NCBI GenBank assembly: GCA_963712765.1
Contig: CAVQIX010000004.1
Location: 124,001-188,000, forward strand
DNA: 64,000 nucleotides
Reading direction: 5' to 3'
Source of the DNA: CAXMST01 sp963712765
GTDB lineage: Bacteria > Actinomycetota > Thermoleophilia > Solirubrobacterales > 70-9
Part shown: one piece after another, positions 1 through 8,874 of the stretch
Position numbering within the stretch: position 1 is the first letter of the stretch
How the letters are laid out: each line of letters starts with the position of its first letter
Position numbers and translations under genes: made by a program
Notes under the pieces: generated by a model
Seen by the model: the letters and a program-made list of their open reading frames with translations, nothing else
Databases searched by the model: none
Told to the model about the DNA's origin: nothing

Positions 1-1
1 G

Positions 2-715
2 GCGTTCCACAAGGAGGGTGCCTTCCGCCCGCTCGGGGAGGGGATCGAGATGATGCGGAAGGCGGACGCCGAGGACGACACGTTGGCGCCGGTCAACCCG
101 GCCGCCGCGACGATCTCGCGTCGCGGACTGATCGGCGCGGTCGGCGTCGCCTCGGCCGGCCTGGTCGGCCTCAACATCGGCACCAACCTGTTGCCGTCGC
201 TCCGCGAGACGTCGTTGCTCTCTGCCCGCGGACAGAGCTACGGCGACGGACCGAACGACTTCCAGATCAACAAGACGGCGGAGTCGGCCGGAATCCCGAC
301 CGACGCCGTCGGCGCTTCGTGGCGCCTGGTGCTCACCGGCGGCGACTCCGAGCTGAGCCTCAGCCGCGACGACCTGCTGGCGATGGAGCAGCGGACCGAG
401 CGACTGCCGATCGCGTGCGTCGAGGGGTGGACCAGCTACCAGGACTGGACCGGCGTGCAGCTGAGGGAGCTGGCGAGCATGGCCGGATTCGACTCCGCCA
501 TCGTCCTGGTCGAGTCGCTGCAGGGGTTCGGGGCGTTCAAGCAGGCGACGCTGAACTCCGGCCAGGTCGACGACGAACGCTCGCTGCTGGCGCTCAAGGT
601 CAACGGCGCCGACCTCTCGATCGACCACGGCTTCCCCGCCCGCGTGATCGTCCCCGCCCTCCCCGGCGTCCACAACACCAAGTGGGTCCAGAAGATGACC
701 TTCCAGGGAGCCTGA
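2..715 (+). CDS. Molybdopterin-dependent oxidoreductase, sulfite oxidase type (5' truncated by window edge)
   Basis: The frame is open from the window edge, so the N-terminus is missing; an internal ATG at 50 is not the likely start. A hydrophobic stretch (SRRGLIGAVGVASAGLVGL) anchors the protein in the membrane before the Mo-cofactor domain. The segment ACVEGWTSYQDWTGVQL carries the cysteine that ligates molybdenum in the sulfite oxidase/YedY fold, and the HGFPARVIVPALPGVHNTKW segment matches the conserved cofactor-binding end of that fold. The substrate cannot be read from sequence. It is followed after 2 bases by a membrane protein gene that may be its partner. Confidence 0.85.
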   Translation, partial: AFHKEGAFRPLGEGIEMMRKADAEDDTLAPVNPAAATISRRGLIGAVGVASAGLVGLNIGTNLLPSLRETSLLSARGQSYGDGPNDFQINKTAESAGIPTDAVGASWRLVLTGGDSELSLSRDDLLAMEQRTERLPIACVEGWTSYQDWTGVQLRELASMAGFDSAIVLVESLQGFGAFKQATLNSGQVDDERSLLALKVNGADLSIDHGFPARVIVPALPGVHNTKWVQKMTFQGA

Positions 716-717
716 CC

Positions 718-1374
718 GTGTCGCCGCCACGAGCAGACGCAAGCAGGCTCGACCGTTTCCGCTACGAGTACGGGGCTGAGCCGCTGCACCTGCTGGCGAC
801 CCTCGCCAGCCTCTCGATCGTCCTCTACGCGATCCTGCGGATCTTCGAGATCCCCTCCACGGCCGGGATCCTGCTCTGGCTGGTCGGGGCGATCGTCCTC
901 CACGACTTCATCGCTCTCCCGCTCTACTCGCTGTTCCTGCGGATCGCCGAGGAGGGAACCGACGCGGCGATCGAGCCGAGGCGGAGGGCGCTGATCACCC
1001 TCAACCACATCCGCATCCCCCTCGCCTTCTCGGCGCTCCTGCTCCTGATCTCCTTCCCGCTCGTCTTCCAGATCGACGAGCCGCGATATCGCCTCACGCT
1101 CGGCTTCGAGCTCACGCTCGACCGATACCTCGGCAACTGGCTGCTGATCACCGCTGCGATGTTCCTGATCTCGGGCGTAGCCTATGCGCTCAAGATCCGC
1201 AGCAAGAAGTCCCGCAGGCCGATGGTCGCCCGGGAGAGCCGGCGTCCCCCCGTGGAGGCGCCGAACAAGGCGATCGTGCTGGTCTCTCGCGGGGTACTCG
1301 CGGTCCTCGCCCTGTTCGCGGCCTGGGTCGCCACCCTGGCGCTGTACGGCGTCTTCAACTCCTTCCCGCTGTAG
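718..1374 (+). CDS. Integral membrane protein downstream of molybdoenzyme
   Basis: A 218-residue protein starting at GTG 718, two bases after the upstream stop, so translational coupling is likely. About five hydrophobic helices are visible (LHLLATLASLSIVLYAILRIF, AGILLWLVGAIVLHDFIAL, IRIPLAFSALLLLISFPLVF, NWLLITAAMFLISGVAYAL, GVLAVLALFAAWVATLALY) with a basic loop between the fourth and fifth. I do not recognise a named family. The tight linkage suggests an accessory or membrane partner of the molybdenum oxidoreductase; no haem-binding histidine pair is clear enough to call it a cytochrome b. Confidence 0.75.
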   Translation: MSPPRADASRLDRFRYEYGAEPLHLLATLASLSIVLYAILRIFEIPSTAGILLWLVGAIVLHDFIALPLYSLFLRIAEEGTDAAIEPRRRALITLNHIRIPLAFSALLLLISFPLVFQIDEPRYRLTLGFELTLDRYLGNWLLITAAMFLISGVAYALKIRSKKSRRPMVARESRRPPVEAPNKAIVLVSRGVLAVLALFAAWVATLALYGVFNSFPL

Positions 1375-1470
1375 CGCCGGTCCGGGCCCGCGGGGGCTGG
1401 TCACGCCTCCACGCCCGAATCGTTCGAATACGCCACCCAACCGTCACGGTCCGCGACCTAGCATCGCCGC

Positions 1471-2166
1471 ATGTCCGGAGGGGACCAGCAGAGAGGGAGC
1501 ACCAGCGTCGAGCACGCGGCGCTGGTGCTTGTGGCCGCGGCGGTGGCGATCGCGGTCGTCTCGGCTGCTCGCCTGGCCGGCGACGAGAATCGGACTCCGG
1601 GCCTCGCCTCAGCGCTGCTGCGGAAGCAGCGCTGCGCGGTCCGCTATCCGGATCCCTGCTGGCAGGATCCTCTGACCGAAGCCTACGGCCGCCGGATCGC
1701 CGGCGCTGTCCGCGCCCTGGCGCCGGCGCCGAGACCGCTTCAGGGTCTCGTCGGCGTCGACTACCGCCGTTGTCGGCAGGTGCGATGCGCGATCCCGATG
1801 CCGGGAGCGCTCGGCGCCCACCTGACGATCAGCAACCGCCGCACCGTCGCCTTCAGCTCGATCCGCGACCTGCGGCGCAGCGAGGGCCGCGTGGAGATCG
1901 ACTACTGGCACTATCGCCCGACGATCGGCTGGGAGCTGGTCGAGCGCGTGGCCACGGAGGTCGAGCTCGGCGAGCTCGCCGCCACGCCCCTGCCCGAGGA
2001 TGCCGATCCGCACCTGATCCCGCTCGAGACCCTGCTCGGGCGGGACGAATCCCGCTTCAAGGCGGGTGAGATACCGCCGTGGCAGGGTGAGATCGAGAGC
2101 CGCTGGGGGCGCGGCCGTGTCAGTATGTCGGCTTCATCGCCGTCGGCAACGGGATCTGGAGTGTGA
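1471..2166 (+). CDS. Protein with class III (prepilin-like) signal, function unknown
   Basis: A 231-residue protein. Residues 9-33 read GSTSVEHAALVLVAAAVAIA followed by more hydrophobic residues: a glycine, then a segment with Glu at +5 leading into a hydrophobic helix. That is the layout cut by prepilin/TadV-type peptidases in Flp/Tad pseudopilins. The remainder is hydrophilic, with four cysteines between residues 48 and 111 (QRCAVRYPDPCW and CRQVRC), and has no domain I recognise. It probably resides outside the membrane after processing. The next gene starts 2 bases past its stop. No tad/flp genes are visible in this window. Confidence 0.7.
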   Translation: MSGGDQQRGSTSVEHAALVLVAAAVAIAVVSAARLAGDENRTPGLASALLRKQRCAVRYPDPCWQDPLTEAYGRRIAGAVRALAPAPRPLQGLVGVDYRRCRQVRCAIPMPGALGAHLTISNRRTVAFSSIRDLRRSEGRVEIDYWHYRPTIGWELVERVATEVELGELAATPLPEDADPHLIPLETLLGRDESRFKAGEIPPWQGEIESRWGRGRVSMSASSPSATGSGV

Positions 2167-2167
2167 G

Positions 2168-2368
2168 ATGGCAGACAAGCAGGCCGTGATCCGGAGAATC
2201 CGCGAGCACTATGCCGAGCTGGGGATACCGCTCGACGCCCTCAGCGACAGGGACATCGAGCATGGGGTCCGCCAGCTCGCCTCGGCGGCGCGCGATGCGG
2301 GAACCGGCAGCAAGGAAGCCACCGAGGCGATGAGAGCCGCGGTCAGGGCGGCCCAGGAGCGCGAGTAG
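2168..2368 (+). CDS. Small hypothetical protein, coupled to upstream gene
   Basis: A 66-residue hydrophilic, probably helical protein (MADKQAVIRRIREHYAELGI...). The ATG at 2168 has a GGAG about 7 bases upstream and starts one base after the preceding TGA, which decides this start over longer readings. It has no signal peptide, cysteine or recognisable domain. Its charged helix pattern could suit a DNA- or protein-binding accessory factor, but nothing specific supports a function. Confidence 0.55.
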   Translation: MADKQAVIRRIREHYAELGIPLDALSDRDIEHGVRQLASAARDAGTGSKEATEAMRAAVRAAQERE

Positions 2369-2409
2369 GGGCTGAGCGCCGCCCTGATGCGAGGGAGCGC
2401 GCACGTCGC

Positions 2410-3336
2410 TCACCACAACGCGTCGTGGTGCTCCATGACGCCCCAGCCATCGGCTAGCTCCACTCCGCCGAGGTTGCCCGTGAAAGCCCCGAAGGGCTGG
2501 CGATACTCGAACTTCAACGGCCCGAGGCTCTCGCTCGCGCGGCGCTCTGCCTCGGGGGTGAAGGCGAGCCGGGAGCCGTCCTCGAAGCCGATCCCGCCGA
2601 GGTCTCCGTCGAAGCTGACCGGGCCGGGCTCGGTCGGCTCGCCGTCGAGCCAGATCGCGCGCTCGCTGTTGGCCGGCGGATCGTTGACACCGCTGACCAG
2701 GTTCCAGCCGACGGCGCGACCGTCGAGAGCGGTCCCGACGCCCGCCGACCACGACCAGACGGTGTGACGCGGGTGATAGCCGGCGGACTCGTCCTCGATC
2801 CCGAAGGCCTCCCTCTCGATCCGTCTGCCGCCGGGAAGATAGATCCGGCATTCGACCGGCGCGATCCGCTTTCGAGTCCACACGTAGCCGCCCTCCCCCT
2901 CCCCGTTGGGACAGATCGACTCGGCCCAGCGACCCTCGCCGATCCGCAGGCGGGCGGTCACCTCGCGGCCTTCGATCCGCGTCTCAACCCCGGGCTCGTC
3001 GGAGCCGATCTGCCACGCCCCGCCGCCGGCACGCTCGCTCCAGACCTCCCCGCGGGCGAACGGCGCCCGCTTGCGGGTCCGCTCCCACATCCGGCCGCTC
3101 TCACGATCGACAACCGCCCAGAAGGTCTGGCCCGCCGGGCCCACATGAGCACGAGCCGCGCAGAGCAGGAACTCGTCGCAGAACACGCCGACGTAGCGCC
3201 AACGCTTTCGCAGCCGCCAGCCGGGGCCGAACAGCGGCAGCTTGCCGGGGGGCAACGGCAGGCGGGGGCGGTCGGGGGCGGGCCCACGCCAGGGCAGCCG
3301 CTCGATCTCCGCCTGATTACCTGCTGAGGGCGCCAT
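2410..3336 (-). CDS. DUF2804 domain-containing protein
   Basis: A 308-residue protein with the overall pattern of the DUF2804 family: an N-terminal LPLFGPGWRLRKRWRYVGVF segment, a central stretch describing a beta-rich lipocalin-like domain (HTVWSWSAGVG, GWNLVSGVNDPP) and a C-terminal GAFTGNLGGVELADGWGVMEHHDALW end. The family is widespread in actinobacteria and has no established biochemical role. There is no signal peptide. It stands alone on its strand, divergent from the SRPBCC gene that begins at 3450. Confidence 0.85.
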   Translation of the reverse strand: MAPSAGNQAEIERLPWRGPAPDRPRLPLPPGKLPLFGPGWRLRKRWRYVGVFCDEFLLCAARAHVGPAGQTFWAVVDRESGRMWERTRKRAPFARGEVWSERAGGGAWQIGSDEPGVETRIEGREVTARLRIGEGRWAESICPNGEGEGGYVWTRKRIAPVECRIYLPGGRRIEREAFGIEDESAGYHPRHTVWSWSAGVGTALDGRAVGWNLVSGVNDPPANSERAIWLDGEPTEPGPVSFDGDLGGIGFEDGSRLAFTPEAERRASESLGPLKFEYRQPFGAFTGNLGGVELADGWGVMEHHDALW

Positions 3337-3449
3337 CGGTCGCGATCCACGGTACCTCCCCGACAGCCGGGCCGGCGCCCGGAGCCTACCCTGTGAGCCG
3401 TGGATCGCTCGATGGCCAGCCCCCGCTCCCCTGCGCGCGATGAAGCACC

Positions 3450-4013
3450 GTGAACCGGTTCGGGCCGATTGGCGAATGGGGCTCGACGCCTGCCGAGCGC
3501 GTGAGCGAGTTCGGGTGCGATCTGATCGTCCCCGATCCCGACCAGGTCCTGTACAGAGCGGTGGACGTGAAGGCTCCCCCCGCGCACACCTTCCGTTGGC
3601 TCTGCCAGCTGCGGGCGGCGCCCTACAGCTATGACCTGCTCGACAACCGCGGGCGCCGGAGCCCCCAAGAGCTCACCGCCGGCCTCGATCAGCTCGAGAC
3701 CGGCCAGCGCTTCATGCAGATCTTCAAGCTGGTGGCGTTCGAGCCGGGTCGCTCGATCACCCTGCTCACGGAGGGCAACCTGTTCGGCAGGATCGGGTGT
3801 ACCTACCGGGCCGACCCGGGCGCCGACGACCGCTCGCGGATCGTCGTCAAGCTTGCCGTCAGGTCGGTCCCCGGCCGGCTCCGCGGGCCGCTGATGCGAA
3901 TCGTCCTGCCGCCCGGCGATCTGGTGATGATGCGGCGCCAGCTGCTCAATCTGGCGACGCTTGCGGAGCGCTCGGCGCCTACTCGATCTTCGCGATCAGA
4001 TCGCCGGAGTTGA
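3450..4013 (+). CDS. SRPBCC-like (START/Bet v1 fold) protein
   Basis: A 187-residue protein starting at GTG 3450. The pattern YRAVDVKAPPAHTFRWLCQLRAAPYSYDLLDN, then FMQIFKLVAFEPGRSITLL, resembles small SRPBCC/polyketide-cyclase-like proteins that hold hydrophobic ligands in a helix-grip cavity. The last 35 bases overlap the 3' end of the convergent carboxylase gene, and the serine/arginine-rich tail lies in this overlap, so the C-terminus may not be functionally constrained. Ligand unknown. Confidence 0.65.
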   Translation: MNRFGPIGEWGSTPAERVSEFGCDLIVPDPDQVLYRAVDVKAPPAHTFRWLCQLRAAPYSYDLLDNRGRRSPQELTAGLDQLETGQRFMQIFKLVAFEPGRSITLLTEGNLFGRIGCTYRADPGADDRSRIVVKLAVRSVPGRLRGPLMRIVLPPGDLVMMRRQLLNLATLAERSAPTRSSRSDRRS

Positions 4014-5757
4014 TCGCGCCGCCGACCTCGACCGGGAGCGAGGTGATCTTGCCCGAGCGGTGGGCGGTGATCTCGTTCTCCATCTTCATCGCCTCGATCA
4101 CCGCGACCAGGGCGCCCTCTTCAACCTCGTCGCCCTCGGCGACCTCGAGCTTGAAGATCGAGCCCTGCAGCGGCGCGACCAGATCCTCGCTGGAAGCAGC
4201 CGCGCCTGCTCCCGCCTTGCGCTCGCGCTTCTGCGGGCGCTTGGCCCCGGCACCCGCACCATTGCCGCCGCCGACCGGGCTGAAGGCCTCGCCGATCACC
4301 TTCACCGGATAGAGGCGGCCGCCGACCTCGACCTTGTACTCGCGGGTCGTCAGCTCGGCCTCGGGGCCATCCTCGCCGGCGGGCTCGGGGGACTCCTGCG
4401 GCGCCGTCGACTTCAGCCACTCCCGGTCCTCGGTCAGGTCGCGACAGGTCTCGCCGTTGGCCCACTGCTCGGTGGCGAGGATCGCCGAGTGGAACGGAAT
4501 CAGGGTGGTGAGGCCGCCGATCTCGTACTCACCCAAGGCCCTGAGCATCCGCCGGGTCGCCTTCTCGCGGTCGACGTCCCAGGTGATCAACTTGCCGACC
4601 ATCGGGTCATACAGCGGAGTCACCTCGCCACCGGCCTCGAGACCGGAGTCGACCCGGACGCCGGGGCCCGAGGGCTGCTTGTAGGAGCTGACCTTGCCGG
4701 GTGCGGGAGCGAAGTTGGCGTGGGCGGCCTCGGCGTTGATTCGGCACTCGATCGCGTGGCCGCGAAGCTCGACCTCCTCCTGGGTCACCGACAGCCCCTC
4801 GCCAGCGGCGACGCGGATCTGCTCGCGGACGATGTCGATCCCGGTGACCATCTCGGTCACGCAGTGCTCGACCTGGACGCGGGTGTTCATCTCCAGGAAG
4901 AAGTAGTCCTCGCCGACCTGCAGCCCCTCGATCGTTCCTGCGCCGCGGTAATCGACGGCCTTGGCGGCGTCGGTCGCGATCCTGCCGATCCGCTCCCGCA
5001 TCTCCTCGTCGACATGGGGACCCGGCGCCTCCTCGATCAGCTTCTGGTGGCGCCGCTGGATCGAGCAGTCGCGCTCGCCGAGGTGGATCACGTTGCCGGC
5101 CGAGTCGGCGAGGACCTGGACCTCGACGTGGCGTGGATCCTCGAGGTACCGCTCGAGATAGACGCGATCGTCGCTGAAGAACTTTTCGCCCTCGCGGGCT
5201 GCGCCCTCGAAGGCGTCCGTCAGGTCATCGGCGCTCATCGCGACGCGGAAGCCCTTGCCGCCTCCCCCGCCGACCGCCTTGCAGGCGACCGGGTAGCCGA
5301 TGTCGGCGGCGAGCTTGGCCGCGCTCTTGGCGTCGGGGGCCGGATCGGTGTCGCCGGGAACGATCGGGACCCCGGCCTCCTTCATGATCTCGCGGGCCTT
5401 GGTCTTCGAGCCCATCGCGTCGATCGCCGACGCCGGGGGGCCGATCCAGGTGATCTCGGTCTCACCGATCGCCCGGGCGAAGTCGGCATTCTCGGCGAGG
5501 AAGCCGTAGCCGGGATGGATCGCCTCCGCGCCGGCCTCGGCGGCAACCTCGAGGATCTTGTCGATCTTGAGGTAGCTCTCGGCGGGGACGGCGGGGCCGA
5601 GCAGGAACGCCTCGTCGGCAAGCCGGACGTGCGGAGCGTCGCGATCAGCCTCGGAGTAGACGGCGACGGCGATGATTCCCATCTCCTTGCACGTCCGCAT
5701 GACGCGGATTGCGATCTCGCCGCGATTGGCGATCAGGACCTTCTCGAACAAAGCCAT
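3979..5757 (-). CDS. accA: Acyl-CoA carboxylase alpha subunit: biotin carboxylase fused to BCCP
   Basis: A 592-residue protein. It begins MALFEKVLIANRGEIAIRVM, the biotin carboxylase N-domain; the ATP-grasp glycine loop is KAVGGGGGKGFRVA, and the EMNTRVQVEHCVTE segment holds ATP/Mg-binding residues of the central domain. A Gly/Ala/Lys-rich linker leads to a C-terminal biotinyl domain with EAMKMENEIT, putting biotin on Lys558. The fusion is typical of actinobacterial acetyl/propionyl-CoA carboxylases, which pair with a separate carboxyltransferase beta subunit not seen here. Biotin would be attached by the ligase at 44775-45494. Acetyl versus propionyl specificity cannot be assigned, and the symbol follows mycobacterial accA usage. 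Confidence 0.93.
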   Translation of the reverse strand: MALFEKVLIANRGEIAIRVMRTCKEMGIIAVAVYSEADRDAPHVRLADEAFLLGPAVPAESYLKIDKILEVAAEAGAEAIHPGYGFLAENADFARAIGETEITWIGPPASAIDAMGSKTKAREIMKEAGVPIVPGDTDPAPDAKSAAKLAADIGYPVACKAVGGGGGKGFRVAMSADDLTDAFEGAAREGEKFFSDDRVYLERYLEDPRHVEVQVLADSAGNVIHLGERDCSIQRRHQKLIEEAPGPHVDEEMRERIGRIATDAAKAVDYRGAGTIEGLQVGEDYFFLEMNTRVQVEHCVTEMVTGIDIVREQIRVAAGEGLSVTQEEVELRGHAIECRINAEAAHANFAPAPGKVSSYKQPSGPGVRVDSGLEAGGEVTPLYDPMVGKLITWDVDREKATRRMLRALGEYEIGGLTTLIPFHSAILATEQWANGETCRDLTEDREWLKSTAPQESPEPAGEDGPEAELTTREYKVEVGGRLYPVKVIGEAFSPVGGGNGAGAGAKRPQKRERKAGAGAAASSEDLVAPLQGSIFKLEVAEGDEVEEGALVAVIEAMKMENEITAHRSGKITSLPVEVGGAINSGDLIAKIE

Positions 5758-5848
5758 TGAGCGCGAGAGGATAGTCGTCCGCGACCGATGGCGAGCGAGG
5801 CCCGAGGCGAGCTCGCCGCAGCCCCCGCCACTGATCTACGATCGGCCG

Positions 5849-6139
5849 ATGGCAGATCAGTCCTCCAGCGCGCGTCCGGCCGCGCCGACCACGCGAGCCG
5901 AGCTTGAACGCAGCATCCGGGTGATCCGAATCGCGGTCGCGGCCGGGGTCACGACCGTGGTCGGGTTCACGATCGCTTTCGTCGCCGGCCTCGATGCGCC
6001 GGCCGTTCCATTGGTTCCGATCGCGGTGCTGGTGGTTCTCACCGACCTCGGTTTCCTCGTCATCTTCACCCGCCATCGCAGGCGGGCGCTGCGGGATCTC
6101 GACCGCGCAGCGGTCGGGCTCCCGGCCGCCGAGCAATAG
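5849..6139 (+). CDS. Small two-helix membrane protein
   Basis: A 96-residue protein starting ATG at 5849, 91 bases from the divergent carboxylase start. Two hydrophobic helices (VAAGVTTVVGFTIAFVAGL and PIAVLVVLTDLGFLVIF) are followed by a basic tail (TRHRRRALRDLDRAAVG), predicting a hairpin with the tail in the cytoplasm. No domain is recognised. A longer upstream reading would run into the carboxylase coding region and is rejected. Confidence 0.6.
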   Translation: MADQSSSARPAAPTTRAELERSIRVIRIAVAAGVTTVVGFTIAFVAGLDAPAVPLVPIAVLVVLTDLGFLVIFTRHRRRALRDLDRAAVGLPAAEQ

Positions 6140-6148
6140 CCCGCCGGA

Positions 6149-6565
6149 TCAGAACTCCGGGAAGGCGTCCCCGGCGTCGATCGCCTCGATCGCATCGCCG
6201 ATCGTGCGGTCGAGGGCCGAGCGCTTGATCAGCTCGTCCTCGATCACCAGCGCCTGGAACCAGGGCAGATCGACATCGACGCCGCTCTCCTTGCCGGTCC
6301 CCTGGAAGCGGATCCGCAGCAGAGCCACCTGGTCCTCGCGCTGGTAGCTCTCGATCTCGACGTGGATCTTCTCCCAGGGCCCGTGCAGGTGCGCCCAAAA
6401 GCGCTTGAATCCCTCGTGTCCCTGGTAGACGGGCTCGGTGCCGGGGAACGAAGCCGAGGTGTGCCACTCGACGTCCGGGGCGAGGAACTCCAGCGTCCGC
6501 TCGAGGTTGCCCTCGTTCCAGGCCTCGTAGCCGGCGCGGATCCGATCGAGCAGCTCTTCAGCCAT
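6149..6565 (-). CDS. NTF2-like/SnoaL-like protein
   Basis: A 138-residue protein with the full pattern of a SnoaL-type NTF2 fold: IRAGYEAWNEGNLERTLEFLAPDVEWHTSA, then YQGHEGFKRFWAHL, then beta strands with VALLRIRFQGTGKESGVDVDL. Such proteins are small cone-shaped cytoplasmic domains acting as isomerases, hydrolases or ligand binders. The active residues and ligand cannot be assigned. It converges on the membrane-protein gene that ends 9 bases away. Confidence 0.8.
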   Translation of the reverse strand: MAEELLDRIRAGYEAWNEGNLERTLEFLAPDVEWHTSASFPGTEPVYQGHEGFKRFWAHLHGPWEKIHVEIESYQREDQVALLRIRFQGTGKESGVDVDLPWFQALVIEDELIKRSALDRTIGDAIEAIDAGDAFPEF

Positions 6566-6648
6566 CGATGTCCACCCTACCGACGGTGGCCCGGCGGGAC
6601 AAGAAGATCTCGGTCGTCCGGGGGCGCGGGGTGGCGCTCACGCCCGCC

Positions 6649-7950
6649 TCAGGCAGCGAGAGCCGCAGCCGCCTCCCCGATCCAGATCACCTGATCGCGC
6701 GCCGGTCCGACCCCGACCAGCTTGATCGGCACGCCGGCGAATTCGCTGATGTAGCGCAGGTACTCGCGCGCAGCCTCGGGGAGCTCGTCCTCGTCGCGGC
6801 AGGATCCCAGGTCCTCACTCCAGCCCGGCAGCTCCTCGTATTCGGCGCTGGCGTGGTGGAGGACCGACTGGTGGTAGGGGAACTCCTCGAAGGTGGCCCC
6901 CTCCTCACCGCGATAGCGAACGGCCACGCGGAGGGTCTCGAGGCCGCTGAGCACATCGAGCTTGGTGATCACCAGGCCGGTCATGCCGTTGAGCCGGACC
7001 GCGTAGCGGAGCGCGACCAGGTCGAGCCAGCCGGTGCGCCGCGCGCGGCCGGTGGTGGTCCCGACCTCGTGCCCGACGGTACCGAGGTGCTCGCCAACCT
7101 CGTCGTCGAGCTCGGTCGGGAAGGGGCCCGAGCCGACGCGGGTCGAGTACGCCTTGGTGATCCCCCAGACATCGTCGATGTCGCGGGGACCGACCCCGGC
7201 CCCGATGCAGGCGGCTCCGGCCACCGGGTTGGAGGAAGTGACGAAGGGGTAGGTGCCGTGATCGAGGTCGAGGAGCACGCCCTGGGCGCCCTCGAAGAGG
7301 ACGGAGCGGCCGGAGTCGAGGGCATCCCAGCAGAGGTGGGCGGTGTCGGCGATGTGTGGCTCGAGGCGATGACCGTAGGTGATGTACTCCTCGGTCATCG
7401 CGTGCAGGTCGAGGACCGGGTCCTTCGCGTGGGGCCGCAGCATCTGGCGCTTGGGCTCCATCGCGGCCATGATCTTCTTCCGCAGGATCTTCTCGTCGAG
7501 CAGGTCCTGGACGCGGATCCCCAGCCGCGACGCCTTGTCGGCGTAGCAGGGGCCGATGCCCCGTCGGGTGGTGCCGATCTTGAGGCTGCCGAGCTGCGCC
7601 TCCCCGGCCGTATCGAGGAGCACGTGGTACGGCATGATCAGGTGCGCGTTGGCGCTGATCTTCAGCGAGCCGGTCGCGACCCCTCGGCGCTTGAGGCCCT
7701 CGATCTCCTCGGTGATCACGCCCGGGTCGATGACGACGCCGTTGCCGATCGCGCAGGTCGTATTCGGATGCAGGATCCCGGAGGGAATCAGGTGGAGCTT
7801 GAACTCCTCCTCGCCACGGACGATCGTGTGGCCGGCGTTGTTGCCACCCTGGAAGCGAACCACGAGCTCCGCCTTCTCGGCGAGCAGGTCGGTCACCTTT
7901 CCCTTGCCCTCGTCGCCCCACTGAGCGCCCACGATCACTAGTCCTGGCAT
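6649..7950 (-). CDS. purA: Adenylosuccinate synthetase
   Basis: A 433-residue protein of standard length. It joins IMP and aspartate with GTP hydrolysis in the first committed step to AMP. The N-terminus MPGLVIVGAQWGDEGKGK has the GTP-binding P-loop and catalytic Asp13; NNAGHTIV supplies His41. GTTRRGIGPCYADK and the later VGSGPFPTEL and GTTTGRARRTGWLD segments are family signatures for substrate binding. It sits upstream of the small NTF2-like gene on the same strand but 83 bases apart, so it may be transcribed alone. Confidence 0.97.
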   Translation of the reverse strand: MPGLVIVGAQWGDEGKGKVTDLLAEKAELVVRFQGGNNAGHTIVRGEEEFKLHLIPSGILHPNTTCAIGNGVVIDPGVITEEIEGLKRRGVATGSLKISANAHLIMPYHVLLDTAGEAQLGSLKIGTTRRGIGPCYADKASRLGIRVQDLLDEKILRKKIMAAMEPKRQMLRPHAKDPVLDLHAMTEEYITYGHRLEPHIADTAHLCWDALDSGRSVLFEGAQGVLLDLDHGTYPFVTSSNPVAGAACIGAGVGPRDIDDVWGITKAYSTRVGSGPFPTELDDEVGEHLGTVGHEVGTTTGRARRTGWLDLVALRYAVRLNGMTGLVITKLDVLSGLETLRVAVRYRGEEGATFEEFPYHQSVLHHASAEYEELPGWSEDLGSCRDEDELPEAAREYLRYISEFAGVPIKLVGVGPARDQVIWIGEAAAALAA

Positions 7951-8010
7951 AGCGCGGAGATTATGGGGCCTGGCGGACCCGGGCGGCGGCGACGGCGCTG
8001 GGCATCTTCG

Positions 8011-8874
8011 TCAGTCGGGCTGGATCGGAGGCGGCGGCGCCAGCTGTACCCGCTTGTCGGCCCCAGCGAGGACGAGCGGATCACCGCAGATCTCGGTCAG
8101 CCGGGAGACGATCCTGTCTCCGAGCTGCTCGTACAGCTGCGGCTCCTCGAGATTGGTGGTGACGACGATCGAGCGACGATCGCTGTAGCGGCGGTCGATG
8201 ATCGCGTAGAGCTGTTCGAGCACCCACTCGGTCCGATTCTCGGCTCCAAGGTCGTCGAGGTGAAGTAGGTCGACAGAGGTGAGCCGGTTGAAGAAGGTGA
8301 AGTAGGAGTCCTCGCCGGCCTCGCCGTCGAAGGTGCGCCGGATCCGGGCCAGCAGCCCCGGCAACGAGTAGACCGCCGCGGTCCGGCCCGCGTCCAACGC
8401 GGCCTTGGAGGCGAGCATCGCCAGGGTCGTCTTGCCGGTGCCCGTATCGCCCTGCAGCCATAGGCCGTCACCTGCATCGAGGCGCTCATCGATCCGCTCG
8501 CAGAACTCGCGCACCTCGGCGACCTGCGTCCGAGTTCCCGGCTCCCTGGCCATCTCCAAGAGCGGCGGGCGGTCGAAGGAGACCCCGCGGAAGCGCCGCG
8601 GCAGGGTCGCCGAGACGCCCCTGGCTCGGGCCTTCTCGACCCTGCGCCTACGGCACTCGCATGGGCTGGCGACATCGTTGTCATCGACGATCCAGCCGGA
8701 GCCGTCGCAGATGGCATGCGGACAGACCGCGCGCAGGCGGACGTCGGCCCGCTCGCTGCTGGAGCGCGCCTCGATCTCGCCGGCCGGGCCGGTCCCCGCG
8801 TCGGGGACCGCGGCGAGCTGCGGATCGGGTAACGCTGCCTCGAGCCGGCTCTTGGCCGGACGGTCAGCGCTCAC
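8011..8874 (-). CDS. DnaC/DnaI-like AAA+ helicase loader
   Basis: A 287-residue ATPase. The N-terminal part carries a cysteine cluster (CPHAICDGSGWI ... PCECRRRR) like the zinc-binding region of DnaI/DnaC relatives. The AAA+ part has Walker A GDTGTGKT, Walker B LLHLDDLGAE and sensor-type VVTTNL, followed by an arginine-finger-like RLTEIC. The GTG start overlaps the dnaB stop (GTGA), so it is translated with the replicative helicase. Loading DnaB is the inferred role; a related IstB-type origin is unlikely because no transposase is present. It ends the rpsF-ssb-rpsR-rplI-dnaB operon. Confidence 0.85.
   Translation of the reverse strand: MSADRPAKSRLEAALPDPQLAAVPDAGTGPAGEIEARSSSERADVRLRAVCPHAICDGSGWIVDDNDVASPCECRRRRVEKARARGVSATLPRRFRGVSFDRPPLLEMAREPGTRTQVAEVREFCERIDERLDAGDGLWLQGDTGTGKTTLAMLASKAALDAGRTAAVYSLPGLLARIRRTFDGEAGEDSYFTFFNRLTSVDLLHLDDLGAENRTEWVLEQLYAIIDRRYSDRRSIVVTTNLEEPQLYEQLGDRIVSRLTEICGDPLVLAGADKRVQLAPPPPIQPD

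Noticed and set aside
436..1440. 334-codon minus-strand frame opposite the first two genes
   Set aside because: Arg/Glu/Asp-rich translation without family pattern; the + strand genes show a Mo-binding Cys motif and membrane helices.
3961..5760. 599-codon open frame opposite the carboxylase gene
   Set aside because: Antisense shadow; the minus-strand protein has every carboxylase motif.
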